DNA from: Ahrensia kielensis DSM 5890
GTDB taxonomy: Bacteria; Pseudomonadota; Alphaproteobacteria; Rhizobiales; Rhizobiaceae
NCBI RefSeq assembly: GCF_000374465.1
Contig: NZ_KB894532.1
Location: forward strand, 62,001 to 126,000
DNA: 64,000 bases
Direction of reading: 5' to 3'
The notes beneath the pieces were generated by a model. It searched no databases and was not told where the DNA came from. It saw only the letters and a program-made list of their open reading frames with translations. Below are positions 1 through 7,673 of this stretch, one piece after another. Each line of letters starts with the position of its first letter. Position 1 is the first letter of the stretch. Made by a program: the position numbers and the translations under genes.

Positions 1-588
1 GTCATGGTGCCCGTGCTTGGTTTGCTTGTGCTGCGCCAAGTGCCGCACACCATTATCTGGCCTGCCTCGGCGCTCACACTTACAGGCATTTTTCTGTTGT
101 CTGGTGGCAGCCTTACGGGCCTGACAACAGGCGATTATTGGACCATTTTATGTGCGGTCCTTTGGGCATGCCATGTGCTGTTTCTTGGCCGCGTATTGAC
201 CACACAGCGCGGCGGCAACACGCCGTTTACATTAGCAACAATACAATTTTTCACCTGCGCCATACTCGGCCTTGTGCTGGCATCCTTTTTTGAAACCGTC
301 TCATGGGCAATCCTTGTTGCCGCAGCACCTGAAATCCTGTTCGCTGGCGTCGTCTCTGGCGGTGTCGCCTTCACGCTTCAAGCCGTTGCTCAGCAATATA
401 CAACCGCGCCGCAAGCTGCCATTTTCATGTCATCGGAAGCACTCTTTGCGGCCCTCTTCGGCGCAATCATTCTTGGCGAGCGCATTGGCTTTTCCGGTTA
501 CATTGGCTGCCTATTAATCTTCACAGCCATGCTCGCGGTTGAAATTATACCGATGTTACGACTGCGCGGACGCACTCAAATTTCGTAA
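1..588 (+). CDS. EamA/DMT-family transporter, C-terminal part (cut by window start)
   Basis: The reading frame is open from base 1, so the gene begins upstream and only the last ~195 residues are visible. The product is strongly hydrophobic with about six membrane segments and the typical second EamA repeat: a short charged loop, then helices ending in a conserved segment around 'SSEALFAALFGAIILGE', which is characteristic of drug/metabolite exporters. It would export or import small metabolites across the inner membrane; the substrate cannot be told. It ends in a basic tail (RLRGRTQIS). It seems to stand alone, with 312 bases before the next gene. The family call is sound, the exact role unknown. 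Confidence 0.85.
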   Translation, partial: VMVPVLGLLVLRQVPHTIIWPASALTLTGIFLLSGGSLTGLTTGDYWTILCAVLWACHVLFLGRVLTTQRGGNTPFTLATIQFFTCAILGLVLASFFETVSWAILVAAAPEILFAGVVSGGVAFTLQAVAQQYTTAPQAAIFMSSEALFAALFGAIILGERIGFSGYIGCLLIFTAMLAVEIIPMLRLRGRTQIS

Positions 589-900
589 CAAGCGATCAAC
601 TCAAAATTCTATTGCAACTTTGTGATCGCTCTTGCCCAACCGCTTGAGCGCTCACAACAGAATTATGGCTCACGCAGTTCCAGCAAAACCGCACGAACAC
701 ACCTAAATACGGCAAGTCGAAGCCAAATAAGGCATAATTATGTCGTTGATTTTACTTGATTTTTTAACATCAAGTGATTTGAGTTTAATTCCATTATCGC
801 CCACATTGGTGAAGCGGAACGGCTGAACACCTCGATCCCCCAACCCTAAACGTTCAGACGTTGCGCATCTTTAAATGTTAAACTTAAAAGGAACACGACG
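589..900. other. Intergenic stretch between EamA gene and DUF1344 gene
   Basis: No coding frame is convincing here. Just after the transporter stop there is a perfect 8-bp inverted repeat AGCGATCA / TGATCGCT (591-598 and 623-630) with a 24-nt loop and no T-run, so it is at best a weak terminator. A second inverted repeat, ACTTGAT / ATCAAGT (754-760 and 769-775), is AT-rich and lies about 130 bases upstream of the next start; it could be an operator for the DUF1344 gene. A ribosome-binding site AAAAGGAA sits at 886-893. Confidence 0.5.
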
Positions 901-1149
901 ATGAAAAAACTACTATCCGCAGCCCTAGTAAGTGCATCTGTTCTTGGCGCAACATTGCCAGGTTTTGCTGGTGAAGGCGAAGGTGTCGTAGCCGCCATTG
1001 AGCCGGCAACGGGCACAGTCATGCTTGAAGACGGTACCGCATGGACAGTTGGCGCAGAGGTTGATGTTTCAGCGCTCGCAGTCGGCGATTCAGTCAAGGT
1101 AACATATGAAGACGGCACGACAGTGCTGACATCTGTCGAAAAGATGTAA
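901..1149 (+). CDS. Secreted DUF1344-family small protein
   Basis: An 82-residue protein with a clear Sec signal peptide (MKKLLSAALVSASVLGATLPGFAG, cleavage likely near residues 23-24), followed by a short acidic beta-rich domain of the DUF1344 type: 'V.AIEPATGTVMLEDG..W.VG..VDVSAL.VGD.VKVTYEDG'. The family is common in Rhizobiales and its function is unknown; a periplasmic location is inferred. The start is supported by AAAAGGAA eight bases upstream. A strong terminator follows directly (1164-1194), so the gene is probably transcribed on its own. A paralogue lies 170 bases downstream. Confidence 0.8.
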   Translation: MKKLLSAALVSASVLGATLPGFAGEGEGVVAAIEPATGTVMLEDGTAWTVGAEVDVSALAVGDSVKVTYEDGTTVLTSVEKM

Positions 1150-1163
1150 TTTTAAGAATTCGG

Positions 1164-1194
1164 CGGCAGGCAATCTATTTTGCCTGCCGTTTTT
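1164..1194 (+). terminator. Rho-independent terminator after DUF1344 gene
   Basis: CGGCAGGCA (1164-1172) pairs perfectly with TGCCTGCCG (1181-1189) around an 8-nt loop, followed by TTTTT. It ends the upstream DUF1344 transcript and separates it from its paralogue. Confidence 0.85.
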
Positions 1195-1322
1195 CGGCCA
1201 TCAATATGCCGTCAAATGACCGCTTGCCGGCATTCTTCCATAGCCCTAACATCGCCTCGTCCGGCAGCGCTTTAATCCTATAAAGCAGCTGTGTCCGGCC
1301 AAAACCTATTGGAATTTGACCG

Positions 1323-1562
1323 ATGAAAAAATTTGCTTTTGCATTGATTATTATTGCCGCGGCAACCGCTTCAGTTTTTGCTGCAGAAATCGAAGGCACG
1401 GTAGAAAATGTAGATCTTGATAACATGAAGATCACGCTTGCCGATGGCAAGGAGTACAAGGTTGCTCAAGGCATTCCGCTTGAAATCTTGGCTGAAGGCG
1501 CAAATGTGATCCTCAACACAAATGATGATGGCACCGCAACTGACATCATGTTGATTGATTGA
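1323..1562 (+). CDS. Second secreted DUF1344-like small protein
   Basis: A 79-residue protein with a signal peptide (MKKFAFALIIIAAATASVFA, cleavage near residue 20) and the same short beta-rich domain as the gene just upstream: 'EIEGTVENVDLDNMKITLADGKEYKVAQGI...LAEGANVILN'. The repeated layout (signal, 'G.V..V......I.LADG..Y.V..G', then 'L..G..V....DDG') indicates a paralogue that has diverged. The site upstream of the start (TTGGAA, 11 bases away) is weak. Function unknown; periplasmic location inferred. Confidence 0.75.
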   Translation: MKKFAFALIIIAAATASVFAAEIEGTVENVDLDNMKITLADGKEYKVAQGIPLEILAEGANVILNTNDDGTATDIMLID

Positions 1563-1628
1563 TCTAAATGTACAAACCTCTGGACTTCGCTTCGCTGTTA
1601 CATACGATGCGGAAAACGGAGGATGACA

Positions 1629-2027
1629 ATGCCAAATTCTAAGCCAGATAATCCGCGCGGTGAACTGACAATACGAACGCTTGCCATGCCGGGCGACACC
1701 AATGCTGCCGGTGATATTTTCGGCGGCTGGGTGATGGCACAAATGGATTTGGCATGCGGTATTCGCGGCGCAGAACGCGCAGGTGGCCGCATTGTAACCG
1801 CCGCCGTCAATGAAATGTCCTTTGCCAGCCCCGTTAAAGTGGGCGACACGCTTTCAATCTATTCGGACATTGAAAAAATCGGCAATAGCTCAATGGTTTT
1901 ATATATTGAGGCTTGGGCGCAGCGTTATCTAACAGATGTCAGCGAACGAGTGACTTTCGCACGCTTTACCATGGTCGCGATTGATACAAACGGCAAACCA
2001 ACCAAAATTCCGCCCTTATCAAAGTAA
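1629..2027 (+). CDS. Acyl-CoA thioesterase, YciA-type hotdog fold
   Basis: About 132 residues with the diagnostic YciA signature 'MPGDTNAAGDIFGGWVMAQMD' (split here: MPGDTNAAGDIFGG then WVMAQMD), which carries the catalytic Asp and the hotdog helix. It hydrolyses acyl-CoA thioesters in the cytosol; YciA enzymes act on a broad range of chain lengths and help balance the free CoA pool. An ATG six bases earlier (1623) is in frame, but it abuts GGAGG (1618-1622); the ATG at 1629 gives proper spacing and is preferred. The gene is convergent with the glycosyltransferase that ends 12 bases away. Confidence 0.88.
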   Translation: MPNSKPDNPRGELTIRTLAMPGDTNAAGDIFGGWVMAQMDLACGIRGAERAGGRIVTAAVNEMSFASPVKVGDTLSIYSDIEKIGNSSMVLYIEAWAQRYLTDVSERVTFARFTMVAIDTNGKPTKIPPLSK

Positions 2028-2039
2028 CGGCTGCACGGG

Positions 2040-3575
2040 TTAATATGGGCCTTCACCCATATAATTTTTAGCGACATACAAATGATAGGTATGAATATCA
2101 TAGCCATATGCGCGAACTGTAATGTCACGTAAAAACGTCACATCTTCAAAAACCTTATCGACCATTTCATTTACGGGTAAAAAATCATCTGTAAGCACAA
2201 GTGCTGTTTGGCCCTTATGCACACTTGGATCAAACCAGAAGTCAAACTGATCGTTACGCAACCCCATTTTGACAACATCATCAGTGCCGCGCGTAACCGC
2301 CAGCATAGAAGCCGTACGGTAATCGGTTGTCATCACAAAATCTGGCTGAACTTCAGCTTCCGCGCGCGCGATTTCCTGCGCTATGAAGGACAAACCGTAG
2401 GAGATATCGATATCTCGAACACTTTTTCCATTATATTTATAAAGAGGATAAATGCCATAAATGACAAGCAGCCATGCACCGATTGTCAGGCAAAAGAATA
2501 CATGAATATAAAACTCCAACTTTGAACGCACGAAAAACACAAGCATAGGCAATAGCACTGCGTAAGCCACCATATTCCAATATGGCAGAATCGTATTGGT
2601 AACGCTTAGAGCTATAAATGTCATCGTTGAAGCAATAACGACCCAGCGCGCGACACTGCGAAATTCACGTGCAGCCCCCGTCTTTTCCGGCCAAACAAAC
2701 CGCACCGCTGCAATCAGAAAAACAGGGCCAAGATAAACCACTGAATTCAATGCCAAGAATATAAAATTATCTAAGGTGCCGCCGCCATTTGTCTGACCTA
2801 TACGGTCTTGCAAATTATAGCGAAATGACGGCCAATCATTTTGCATATTCCAGATCAACACTGGCGCTTGCATCGCAAGCACCAAAGCTGCTCCTGCCCA
2901 CATTTGCCAGCGCAGCAATAACCCACGACCAAGAGGTGTTACAAAAACAAATGCAGCAAAACCAAGCGCGAGGAATATACCGTTATACTTTGACAGCGCC
3001 GCAAGCCCGATAAAAAAACAAGCGCTCCAGTAATATGTCCAATTGAATGTTTGCTCTTTAGAGCTAACAACAAATAGTGCCATAAAATGTGCACAAGCCA
3101 TCGAAAATACGATCAGCAGGCAATCCTGTATAGCAATAGATTGATAGCGCAAAATAAGCGGCGTCATCATAACAAAAAAGATCGACGCCAGAAATGCATC
3201 CAACGTACGCTTCGGAGCCAGTCTTTTACACCAAAACCACATAATCCAAGCAGCCGCAGCTGATGTGATCAGTGTTACAAGGCGCAGCGAATAGATCGAC
3301 CAACCAAAAACTGCGTTACTGAAGGTTTGAACCCACGCCAATAACGGCGGATGGTCGTAATAAGAAAGCGCAGGGGTCTGTCCCCACAACCAGTAATAGG
3401 CTTCGTCTGCACCCAGAGGCATTGCAAAGAAATACAGCGCTTTGAAAAACAAAAATCCGGCAAAAAGAACAACCAAAACAGCGCGGGATGGTAAAACAGT
3501 ATCTTCCCAGCTTTTTTCATGACACAATTTGGCATTAGCCATTTCGTCAACCTGTTCTATTCCTGTGTCATTCAT
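2040..3575 (-). CDS. Glycosyltransferase family 39 (ArnT/PMT-like) membrane protein
   Basis: A 511-residue protein with about ten membrane segments. Near the N terminus, after the first membrane helix, it has the motif 'GADEAYYWLWGQTPALSYYDHPPL', typical of PF13231 (PMT_2) enzymes; the Asp-Glu pair is the usual catalytic/metal site on the first periplasmic loop. Such enzymes transfer a sugar from a polyprenyl-phosphate donor to lipid A, a protein or a glycan on the periplasmic side. The C-terminal ~130 residues form a soluble domain. The acceptor cannot be deduced, since no lipid-A or glycan genes adjoin it. No strong ribosome site is visible, and an ATG 33 bases further in (3542) is possible. 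Confidence 0.85.
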   Translation of the reverse strand: MNDTGIEQVDEMANAKLCHEKSWEDTVLPSRAVLVVLFAGFLFFKALYFFAMPLGADEAYYWLWGQTPALSYYDHPPLLAWVQTFSNAVFGWSIYSLRLVTLITSAAAAWIMWFWCKRLAPKRTLDAFLASIFFVMMTPLILRYQSIAIQDCLLIVFSMACAHFMALFVVSSKEQTFNWTYYWSACFFIGLAALSKYNGIFLALGFAAFVFVTPLGRGLLLRWQMWAGAALVLAMQAPVLIWNMQNDWPSFRYNLQDRIGQTNGGGTLDNFIFLALNSVVYLGPVFLIAAVRFVWPEKTGAAREFRSVARWVVIASTMTFIALSVTNTILPYWNMVAYAVLLPMLVFFVRSKLEFYIHVFFCLTIGAWLLVIYGIYPLYKYNGKSVRDIDISYGLSFIAQEIARAEAEVQPDFVMTTDYRTASMLAVTRGTDDVVKMGLRNDQFDFWFDPSVHKGQTALVLTDDFLPVNEMVDKVFEDVTFLRDITVRAYGYDIHTYHLYVAKNYMGEGPY

Positions 3576-3625
3576 ATTCTAGTTCTCGCGGCGGCACATG
3601 ATTATTGCCCACCCGCATCCAGCTA

Positions 3626-4372
3626 TCACATGCTGCAATAGGACTTTGAACGCTGGCGTATATCGAAGTGGAAATGATCGTGGTGATCGCGGTCGCCCGG
3701 TCCAAGAACTGTACCAAACCGACCACACGCCTGCCCGCGCACAGATTTCAAAAAGCTCTTCTCACGCCAAGCAAAAAAGGCAGGCTTGGCAACTTTAATC
3801 ACACGGCCGTTTTTCAGTTTGAACGAACCAATATCCACCGCATTGCCTTTGGAATGTTCCGACCATTTGTCTGTGCGTGCAATCTGACGGCATGAATAAG
3901 ACGACATCTGCCTAATCTCGGCAATACCTGAAAGATAGCGTGAGCGTGCAGTTGGGCCAGCATCGCGTTGTAACCATTGCGCCATAGCAAGCGCTGCTTG
4001 GCAGTTCAATTTGGCAGCTGGTTTAAGCGCAACACCGCGTGCCAGACCGCTCACTTCAACAGGATATTCGATACCGCAACTGGCATTATCGTAAATTCTT
4101 GGAATATCTTTGAATGTCACATTCATGCGCTTAAGCGCAACACGGCATTGCTGTTCTTCGGCGGGCAAACCAGTGTTCTGCCGATTGCCAAAGCCTGGAA
4201 TACCCAAACGCGGAAAAGAAAATATCGAACTGGTCTTTGTTGATTGATCCACGCCAGCACTTGGCTTCGGAACACCGTCCACCCAGCTTGCCCCCGTGCC
4301 GCAAGCAGCAAGGATTCCTGATGTGATAATCAAACTTAAGAAAGTCACACTTTTTTTGCGTGGCAAAGACAT
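3626..4372 (-). CDS. Extensin-like C-terminal domain lipoprotein
   Basis: A cell-envelope lipoprotein: basic N terminus, hydrophobic stretch 'FLSLIITSGILAAC' with a lipobox ending in Cys, then a Ser/Pro linker and a Cys-rich extensin-like C domain (PF06904) over the last ~180 residues. The domain carries 'EHSKGNAVDIGSF' and 'DHHDHFHFD', which look like the SxHxxGxAxD and HxH zinc motifs of M15 peptidases; this resemblance is my reading, and no enzyme activity is established. The chosen start (MSLPRKK) puts the signal at the very N terminus; the frame is open to 4492 and an alternative ATG is at 4387. It follows no clear operon partner. Confidence 0.78.
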   Translation of the reverse strand: MSLPRKKSVTFLSLIITSGILAACGTGASWVDGVPKPSAGVDQSTKTSSIFSFPRLGIPGFGNRQNTGLPAEEQQCRVALKRMNVTFKDIPRIYDNASCGIEYPVEVSGLARGVALKPAAKLNCQAALAMAQWLQRDAGPTARSRYLSGIAEIRQMSSYSCRQIARTDKWSEHSKGNAVDIGSFKLKNGRVIKVAKPAFFAWREKSFLKSVRGQACGRFGTVLGPGDRDHHDHFHFDIRQRSKSYCSM

Positions 4373-4535
4373 AGCCGCTTCATCCATTCGGTTTTTAGGC
4401 AATCGCCTAATGTGAGTCCCCGAACAGATTGTACGGCCCGTTGGTGAACGCGCCGTGTGCAAACTTGGTAAAGAAAGTGTTACATAACCCAAAAGGGGCC
4501 ATAAGGCCCCTCAAATTCATGCAGTTTTGATATGA

Positions 4536-5009
4536 TTATTCAACCAGTGATGCTGTTTGCAAATATTCATCCGGCGTTTGAAGGCTAGCTAAAGCACGCA
4601 GCGTATAGCTGGTTGTCACGTTCCAATCATTAAGCTGCACATTGCGTGCATCAATAACGATTTCTTCGTTCAAACGGCCCTCACCGCCCGGCGTTATAAA
4701 CAATGTTTCAATGTCACCATTGGGCGCCATGACAGCATCTGAAACATAACCAGCCACTTGGCCATCGGCGGTCTCAACAGTCATGCCCATCCAAGCATCA
4801 TTGAGCGGATGCTCTTCAATCATCGCCTCATCAAAGCTTTCAGAATAAGCGCTTTCGCCTTCAACGGCATAAGCGTTGGATAAATCATCAGCCTGTGCAA
4901 CGCCAAGCGAACCCATAATAAAGGCGCTTGAAACTAAGGCCGCTTGCAAAAATGCAGCAAGGCCAGTTTTGCGTTTTGACGCTTCTGTATTTTTAAGGTC
5001 TGTAAACAT
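4536..5009 (-). CDS. Secreted protein of unknown family, possible PRC-barrel-like domain
   Basis: Roughly 157 residues from the preferred ATG (MFTDLKNTEASKRK). A hydrophobic segment 'LAAFLQAALVSSAFIMGSLGVAQA' ends in a good signal-peptidase site, so the mature protein should be periplasmic. The mature part has an acidic stretch, then 'AWMGMTVETADGQVAGYVSDAVMAPNGDIETLFI', which resembles PRC-barrel proteins (a short module for binding or surface association), but this is a guess. The frame is open upstream to 5120 with another ATG; AAGAGG sits directly against the ATG at 5009, so the true start is uncertain. Divergent from the Zn peptidase gene. Confidence 0.6.
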   Translation of the reverse strand: MFTDLKNTEASKRKTGLAAFLQAALVSSAFIMGSLGVAQADDLSNAYAVEGESAYSESFDEAMIEEHPLNDAWMGMTVETADGQVAGYVSDAVMAPNGDIETLFITPGGEGRLNEEIVIDARNVQLNDWNVTTSYTLRALASLQTPDEYLQTASLVE

Positions 5010-5148
5010 CCTCTTATCCAATTCTTGTTTGCTCACTTCTGTGTTGAGCTTGTTGAATTTATCTGCGGCATTTACCGCTTTCTTGCTATATAAGCGCGCG
5101 AACCCCCATATTGGTTCCATAACGAACCGTTAACTTTTAGGGTCTGCA

Positions 5149-5835
5149 ATGGTGTTAATAGCCGGAATTGGTTTTTTGCTTATATTGGCTGCAATTTACG
5201 CGCCCCAATATTGGGTAAAGCACACGATGGAAAAGCACAGTGAACCACGGGCTGATTTCCCCGGCACTGGAGGCGAACTTGCGCGTCACCTGTTAGAAAC
5301 ATTTAAGGTGGAAAATGTTAGCGTTGAAGAAACAGAACGCGGCGACCATTATGACCCGCGAGACCGTGTCGTGCGCCTGTCATCAAAGAACTTTCATGAC
5401 CCAAGCCTGACCGCTATCGCAGTGGCTGCGCATGAGGTTGGCCATGCCATTCAGCATCACCGCGATGAGCGCGGCCTTAAAAACCGCCACCGATTGGTCA
5501 GCATAGCGATGGTGACCGATAAGATCGCAGGTATATTCTTCATTGCTGCGCCCGTACTCTTTGTCATTGTGCGCGCACCTGCCGCAATATTTGCAATGAT
5601 TGCGCTTGGCATAATGCTCTTGGCAGTCCGCGTTCTAGTGCATCTCTTCACCCTGCCTGTTGAATATGATGCCAGTTTCAACAAAGCGCTGCCGATTTTA
5701 AAACAGGGCGGATATTTGCAAGGCGAAGATCTCGCAGCCGCCCAATCTGTGCTAAAAGCAGCCGCATTGACCTATGTTGCAGGCGCGTTAATGAGCCTGT
5801 TGAACCTAGCCCGGTGGATTAGGCTCCTGCGTTAA
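5149..5835 (+). CDS. Membrane neutral zinc metallopeptidase (YugP-like, PF04298)
   Basis: A 228-residue inner-membrane protein: N-terminal helix (residues 2-20), a cytosolic zinc-peptidase segment with the HExxH-type site 'HEVGHAIQHH' at residues 95-104, then two long hydrophobic helices and a C-terminal helix. Length and layout match the YugP family of putative membrane proteases, whose substrates are unknown. A third zinc ligand is expected near 'PVEYDASFNKAL', where the Glu and Asp fit. There is no good ribosome site before the ATG. The gene runs tail to tail with msrB: the two stop codons are adjacent. Confidence 0.85.
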   Translation: MVLIAGIGFLLILAAIYAPQYWVKHTMEKHSEPRADFPGTGGELARHLLETFKVENVSVEETERGDHYDPRDRVVRLSSKNFHDPSLTAIAVAAHEVGHAIQHHRDERGLKNRHRLVSIAMVTDKIAGIFFIAAPVLFVIVRAPAAIFAMIALGIMLLAVRVLVHLFTLPVEYDASFNKALPILKQGGYLQGEDLAAAQSVLKAAALTYVAGALMSLLNLARWIRLLR

Positions 5836-6348
5836 TCAAGCAGGCACAAATTTGAGCGCGACGCCGTTTAAGCAGTGGCGCAAACCTGTTGGCTCCGGTC
5901 CATCATCAAAAATGTGGCCCAAATGACCACCGCAGCGGCGGCAATGAACTTCTGTGCGCGTAGAGAAGAACGAGTTGTCTTCTTTGGTGCGAACCGCATC
6001 ATCAATATTGTCGTAAAAACTCGGCCAGCCTGTGCCGCTGTCATATTTGGTTTCGGATGCATAAATTGGTAAATCGCACCCTGCGCAATGAAATGTGCCA
6101 GCGCGTTTTTCATCATTGAGCGGACTTGTGAATGCGCGCTCGGTGTCCTCTTCACGAAGAACGCTAAATTGAGTTTCAGACAATATCGCACGCCATTCTT
6201 CAGCCGTTTTAGTGACTTCATAGGTCATATCACCAGCTTCAGGCGGGTATTTGCCCGAGGCAGCTTTCGCCGAAACGATACCAGCGCCAAGCATCGCGAT
6301 ATTCGCGCCAACAATAGAACTGTATTTTAAAAAGCTTCTGCGTTGCAT
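5836..6348 (-). CDS. msrB: Peptide-methionine (R)-S-oxide reductase, Tat-exported
   Basis: A 170-residue MsrB. Residues 1-30 form a twin-arginine signal (MQRRSFLKYS followed by a hydrophobic stretch), so the enzyme is likely periplasmic. It reduces R-methionine sulfoxide in oxidised proteins. The structural zinc site is given by Cys88-x2-Cys91 and Cys136-x2-Cys139, and the catalytic Cys is Cys159 in 'LRHCLNGVAL'; 'GTGWPSF' is the substrate loop. The start has GAGGAG ahead of it, and a good sigma-70 promoter lies just upstream (6366-6394). An MsrA partner is not in the window. Confidence 0.95.
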   Translation of the reverse strand: MQRRSFLKYSSIVGANIAMLGAGIVSAKAASGKYPPEAGDMTYEVTKTAEEWRAILSETQFSVLREEDTERAFTSPLNDEKRAGTFHCAGCDLPIYASETKYDSGTGWPSFYDNIDDAVRTKEDNSFFSTRTEVHCRRCGGHLGHIFDDGPEPTGLRHCLNGVALKFVPA

Positions 6349-6365
6349 GACGATCTCCTCAATTG

Positions 6366-6394
6366 ATTATAGTCTAATTTTAAACTTGGTTCAA
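6366..6394 (-). promoter_or_regulatory. Sigma-70-type promoter of msrB
   Basis: On the minus strand, TTGAAC (6389-6394) and TATAAT (6366-6371) are separated by exactly 17 bases, a near-consensus housekeeping promoter about 20 bases ahead of the msrB start codon. Confidence 0.7.
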
Positions 6395-6413
6395 AGCGCG
6401 TTGGCATCTTCAT

Positions 6414-6443
6414 AAAAAAGCCCCCAACCCTAAGGCTGAGGGC
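6414..6443 (-). terminator. Rho-independent terminator after fasciclin gene
   Basis: Read on the minus strand, GCCCTCAGCC (6434-6443) pairs over ten positions, two of them G-T, with GGTTGGGGGC (6420-6429) around a TTAG loop, followed by six T. It ends the fasciclin transcript before it reaches msrB. Confidence 0.85.
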
Positions 6444-6491
6444 AGATTTTGATGTGTCCGAATTCACTTCGAACCACATGCAACCCTGCTA

Positions 6492-7049
6492 TTAGTTTGC
6501 AGGTAGAAGAACTTTGTCAATCACGTGAATAACGCCGTTTGACTGGTCAACATCAGCGATTGTTACATTAGCAACATTGCCCTGACCGTCTTCGATCATG
6601 ATTTTGTCGCCTTCATATTTGGCAGTAAATTCACAGCCGCCAACTGTTTTAACAGGGTGCGCGCCACCATCATCGTCCACCATTTTCGAAATGTCTTTTG
6701 ACATCGCGTCTGCAGCAACAACATGACATGTCAGAATTTTTGTAAGCTGATCTTTATTTTCAGGCTTCAAAAGAGTTTCAACTGTACCTTCTGGCAAAGC
6801 TGCGAATGCATCATTCGTTGGTGCAAACACTGTGAACGGGCCTTCTCCTGAAAGCGTTTCAACAAGGCCAGCCGCTTTAACAGCAGCAACCAATGTTGTG
6901 TGATCTTTTGAGTTAACAGCGTTTTCAATGATGTTTTTATCTGCAAACATTGGCGCGCCGCCAACTTCTGGGTTCATCGCAAATGCAGTGGAAGCCGATG
7001 CCGCAACGATCAAAGCTGCAACGCTTGTTTTTAATGTCGTGAATTTCAT
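6492..7049 (-). CDS. Secreted fasciclin (FAS1) domain protein
   Basis: A 185-residue protein with a signal peptide (MKFTTLKTSVAALIVAASASTAFA) and a single FAS1 domain from about residue 37 to the end. The hallmark H1 segment 'GPFTVFAPTNDAFAALPEGT' and the H2 segment 'VNVTIADVDQSNGVIHVIDKVLLP' (here VANVTIADVD) are both present. FAS1 proteins act in adhesion at the cell surface; the precise role here is unknown. GAGGAG precedes the start. It lies in a cluster with an ECF sigma factor and RskA-type anti-sigma, and shares a promoter with the DUF7282-like gene (7092-7123 and 7632-7663), so it is very likely part of that regulon. Confidence 0.95.
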   Translation of the reverse strand: MKFTTLKTSVAALIVAASASTAFAMNPEVGGAPMFADKNIIENAVNSKDHTTLVAAVKAAGLVETLSGEGPFTVFAPTNDAFAALPEGTVETLLKPENKDQLTKILTCHVVAADAMSKDISKMVDDDGGAHPVKTVGGCEFTAKYEGDKIMIEDGQGNVANVTIADVDQSNGVIHVIDKVLLPAN

Positions 7050-7091
7050 TTTATAACTCCTCTAAAATCATGCTTTGTGCATGTTCAAAAG

Positions 7092-7123
7092 TAGTCACGC
7101 GGCAGCGTCTGATTTAGTTTCAC
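7092..7123 (-). promoter_or_regulatory. ECF-type promoter of fasciclin gene
   Basis: The minus strand reads GTGAAACTA (7115-7123), then 15 bases, then CGTGACTA (7092-7099): a -35 of the GAAAC type and a -10 of the CGT type usual for ECF sigma factors. The same two boxes with identical spacing, plus a shared GCTGC in the spacer, recur at 7632-7663 ahead of the neighbouring gene. The fasciclin ATG lies 42 bases downstream. Confidence 0.8.
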
Positions 7124-7130
7124 TAAATAC

Positions 7131-7160
7131 AAAAAAACCGCCGAAAATTTTCGGCGGTTT
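7131..7160 (-). terminator. Rho-independent terminator after DUF7282-like gene
   Basis: A perfect palindrome AACCGCCGAAAA/TTTTCGGCGGTT (7136-7159) is followed, on the minus strand, by a run of T (A's at 7131-7137). It separates the DUF7282-like gene from the fasciclin promoter, so the two genes are separate transcripts. Confidence 0.88.
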
Positions 7161-7184
7161 CTTCTGGATGGATTTTATAGGCGT

Positions 7185-7607
7185 TTATTGAGCGCTGATA
7201 ACGCTCATAACCAATTTGTCATCCACTTTAATCGGACCATCTTCTTTAGCGCCGAGAGTGTACTCGAAAACACCTGTTTTCATGCCGCCAGCTTCAGAGT
7301 GAACCATCAACATAAGCTTGTCGCCAGAAGCAACTTCCTCAGTTAAAATAGCAGTCACATCCATGTTCATGCCTTCTTTGATTGGCGCATAGCCAACAAC
7401 TGGGCCAGGTTTCATGGTGTCATCTGTACGGTGAACAACAAGCCAGCCATTTTCGCCGGCTGTAATTTCTGTTGCCGTCACAGTGCCGCCTGAAACATCT
7501 TGGTCCGAGGCTGTTACGCCCAGTGATGCGTGTGCAGCTGCGAATGCACCTGTGGCAATGGTCGCAGATGCAATCGTAGCAGTGATGAATGATGTAAGTT
7601 TAGTCAT
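7185..7607 (-). CDS. Secreted DUF7282-like protein
   Basis: A 140-residue protein with a signal peptide (cleavage near 'GAFAAA', residues 20-26). The mature part has 'LGVTASDQDVSGGTVTATEITAGENGWLVVHRTDD', then 'PGPVVGYAPIKEGMNMDVTAIL', the beta-sandwich layout of DUF7282 repeats, in which 'DQ..SG..V.V..V.....GW.VVH' is typical. It is probably a small periplasmic or surface protein of unknown function. It lies between the anti-sigma gene and the fasciclin gene, has its own ECF-type promoter and its own terminator, and so looks like a direct target of the sigma factor. The family name is my recognition and not certain. Confidence 0.8.
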   Translation of the reverse strand: MTKLTSFITATIASATIATGAFAAAHASLGVTASDQDVSGGTVTATEITAGENGWLVVHRTDDTMKPGPVVGYAPIKEGMNMDVTAILTEEVASGDKLMLMVHSEAGGMKTGVFEYTLGAKEDGPIKVDDKLVMSVISAQ

Positions 7608-7631
7608 TGGAAACTCCCTTGTGTGATGTCC

Positions 7632-7663
7632 TAGTCACGGAGCAGCCCGACAAATAGTTTCAC
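7632..7663 (-). promoter_or_regulatory. ECF-type promoter of DUF7282-like gene
   Basis: The minus strand reads GTGAAACTA (7655-7663), 15 bases, CGTGACTA (7632-7639), the same spacing as the element at 7092-7123; 23 of 32 positions agree by hand count. The start codon lies 24 bases downstream. The element sits between the anti-sigma stop and the target gene. Confidence 0.82.
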
Positions 7664-7673
7664 ACACCAGCAA

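Noticed and set aside
1175-1459. Minus-strand 94-codon frame opposite the second DUF1344 gene
   Set aside because: It runs through the signal-peptide gene and ends in the terminator hairpin; no ribosome site.
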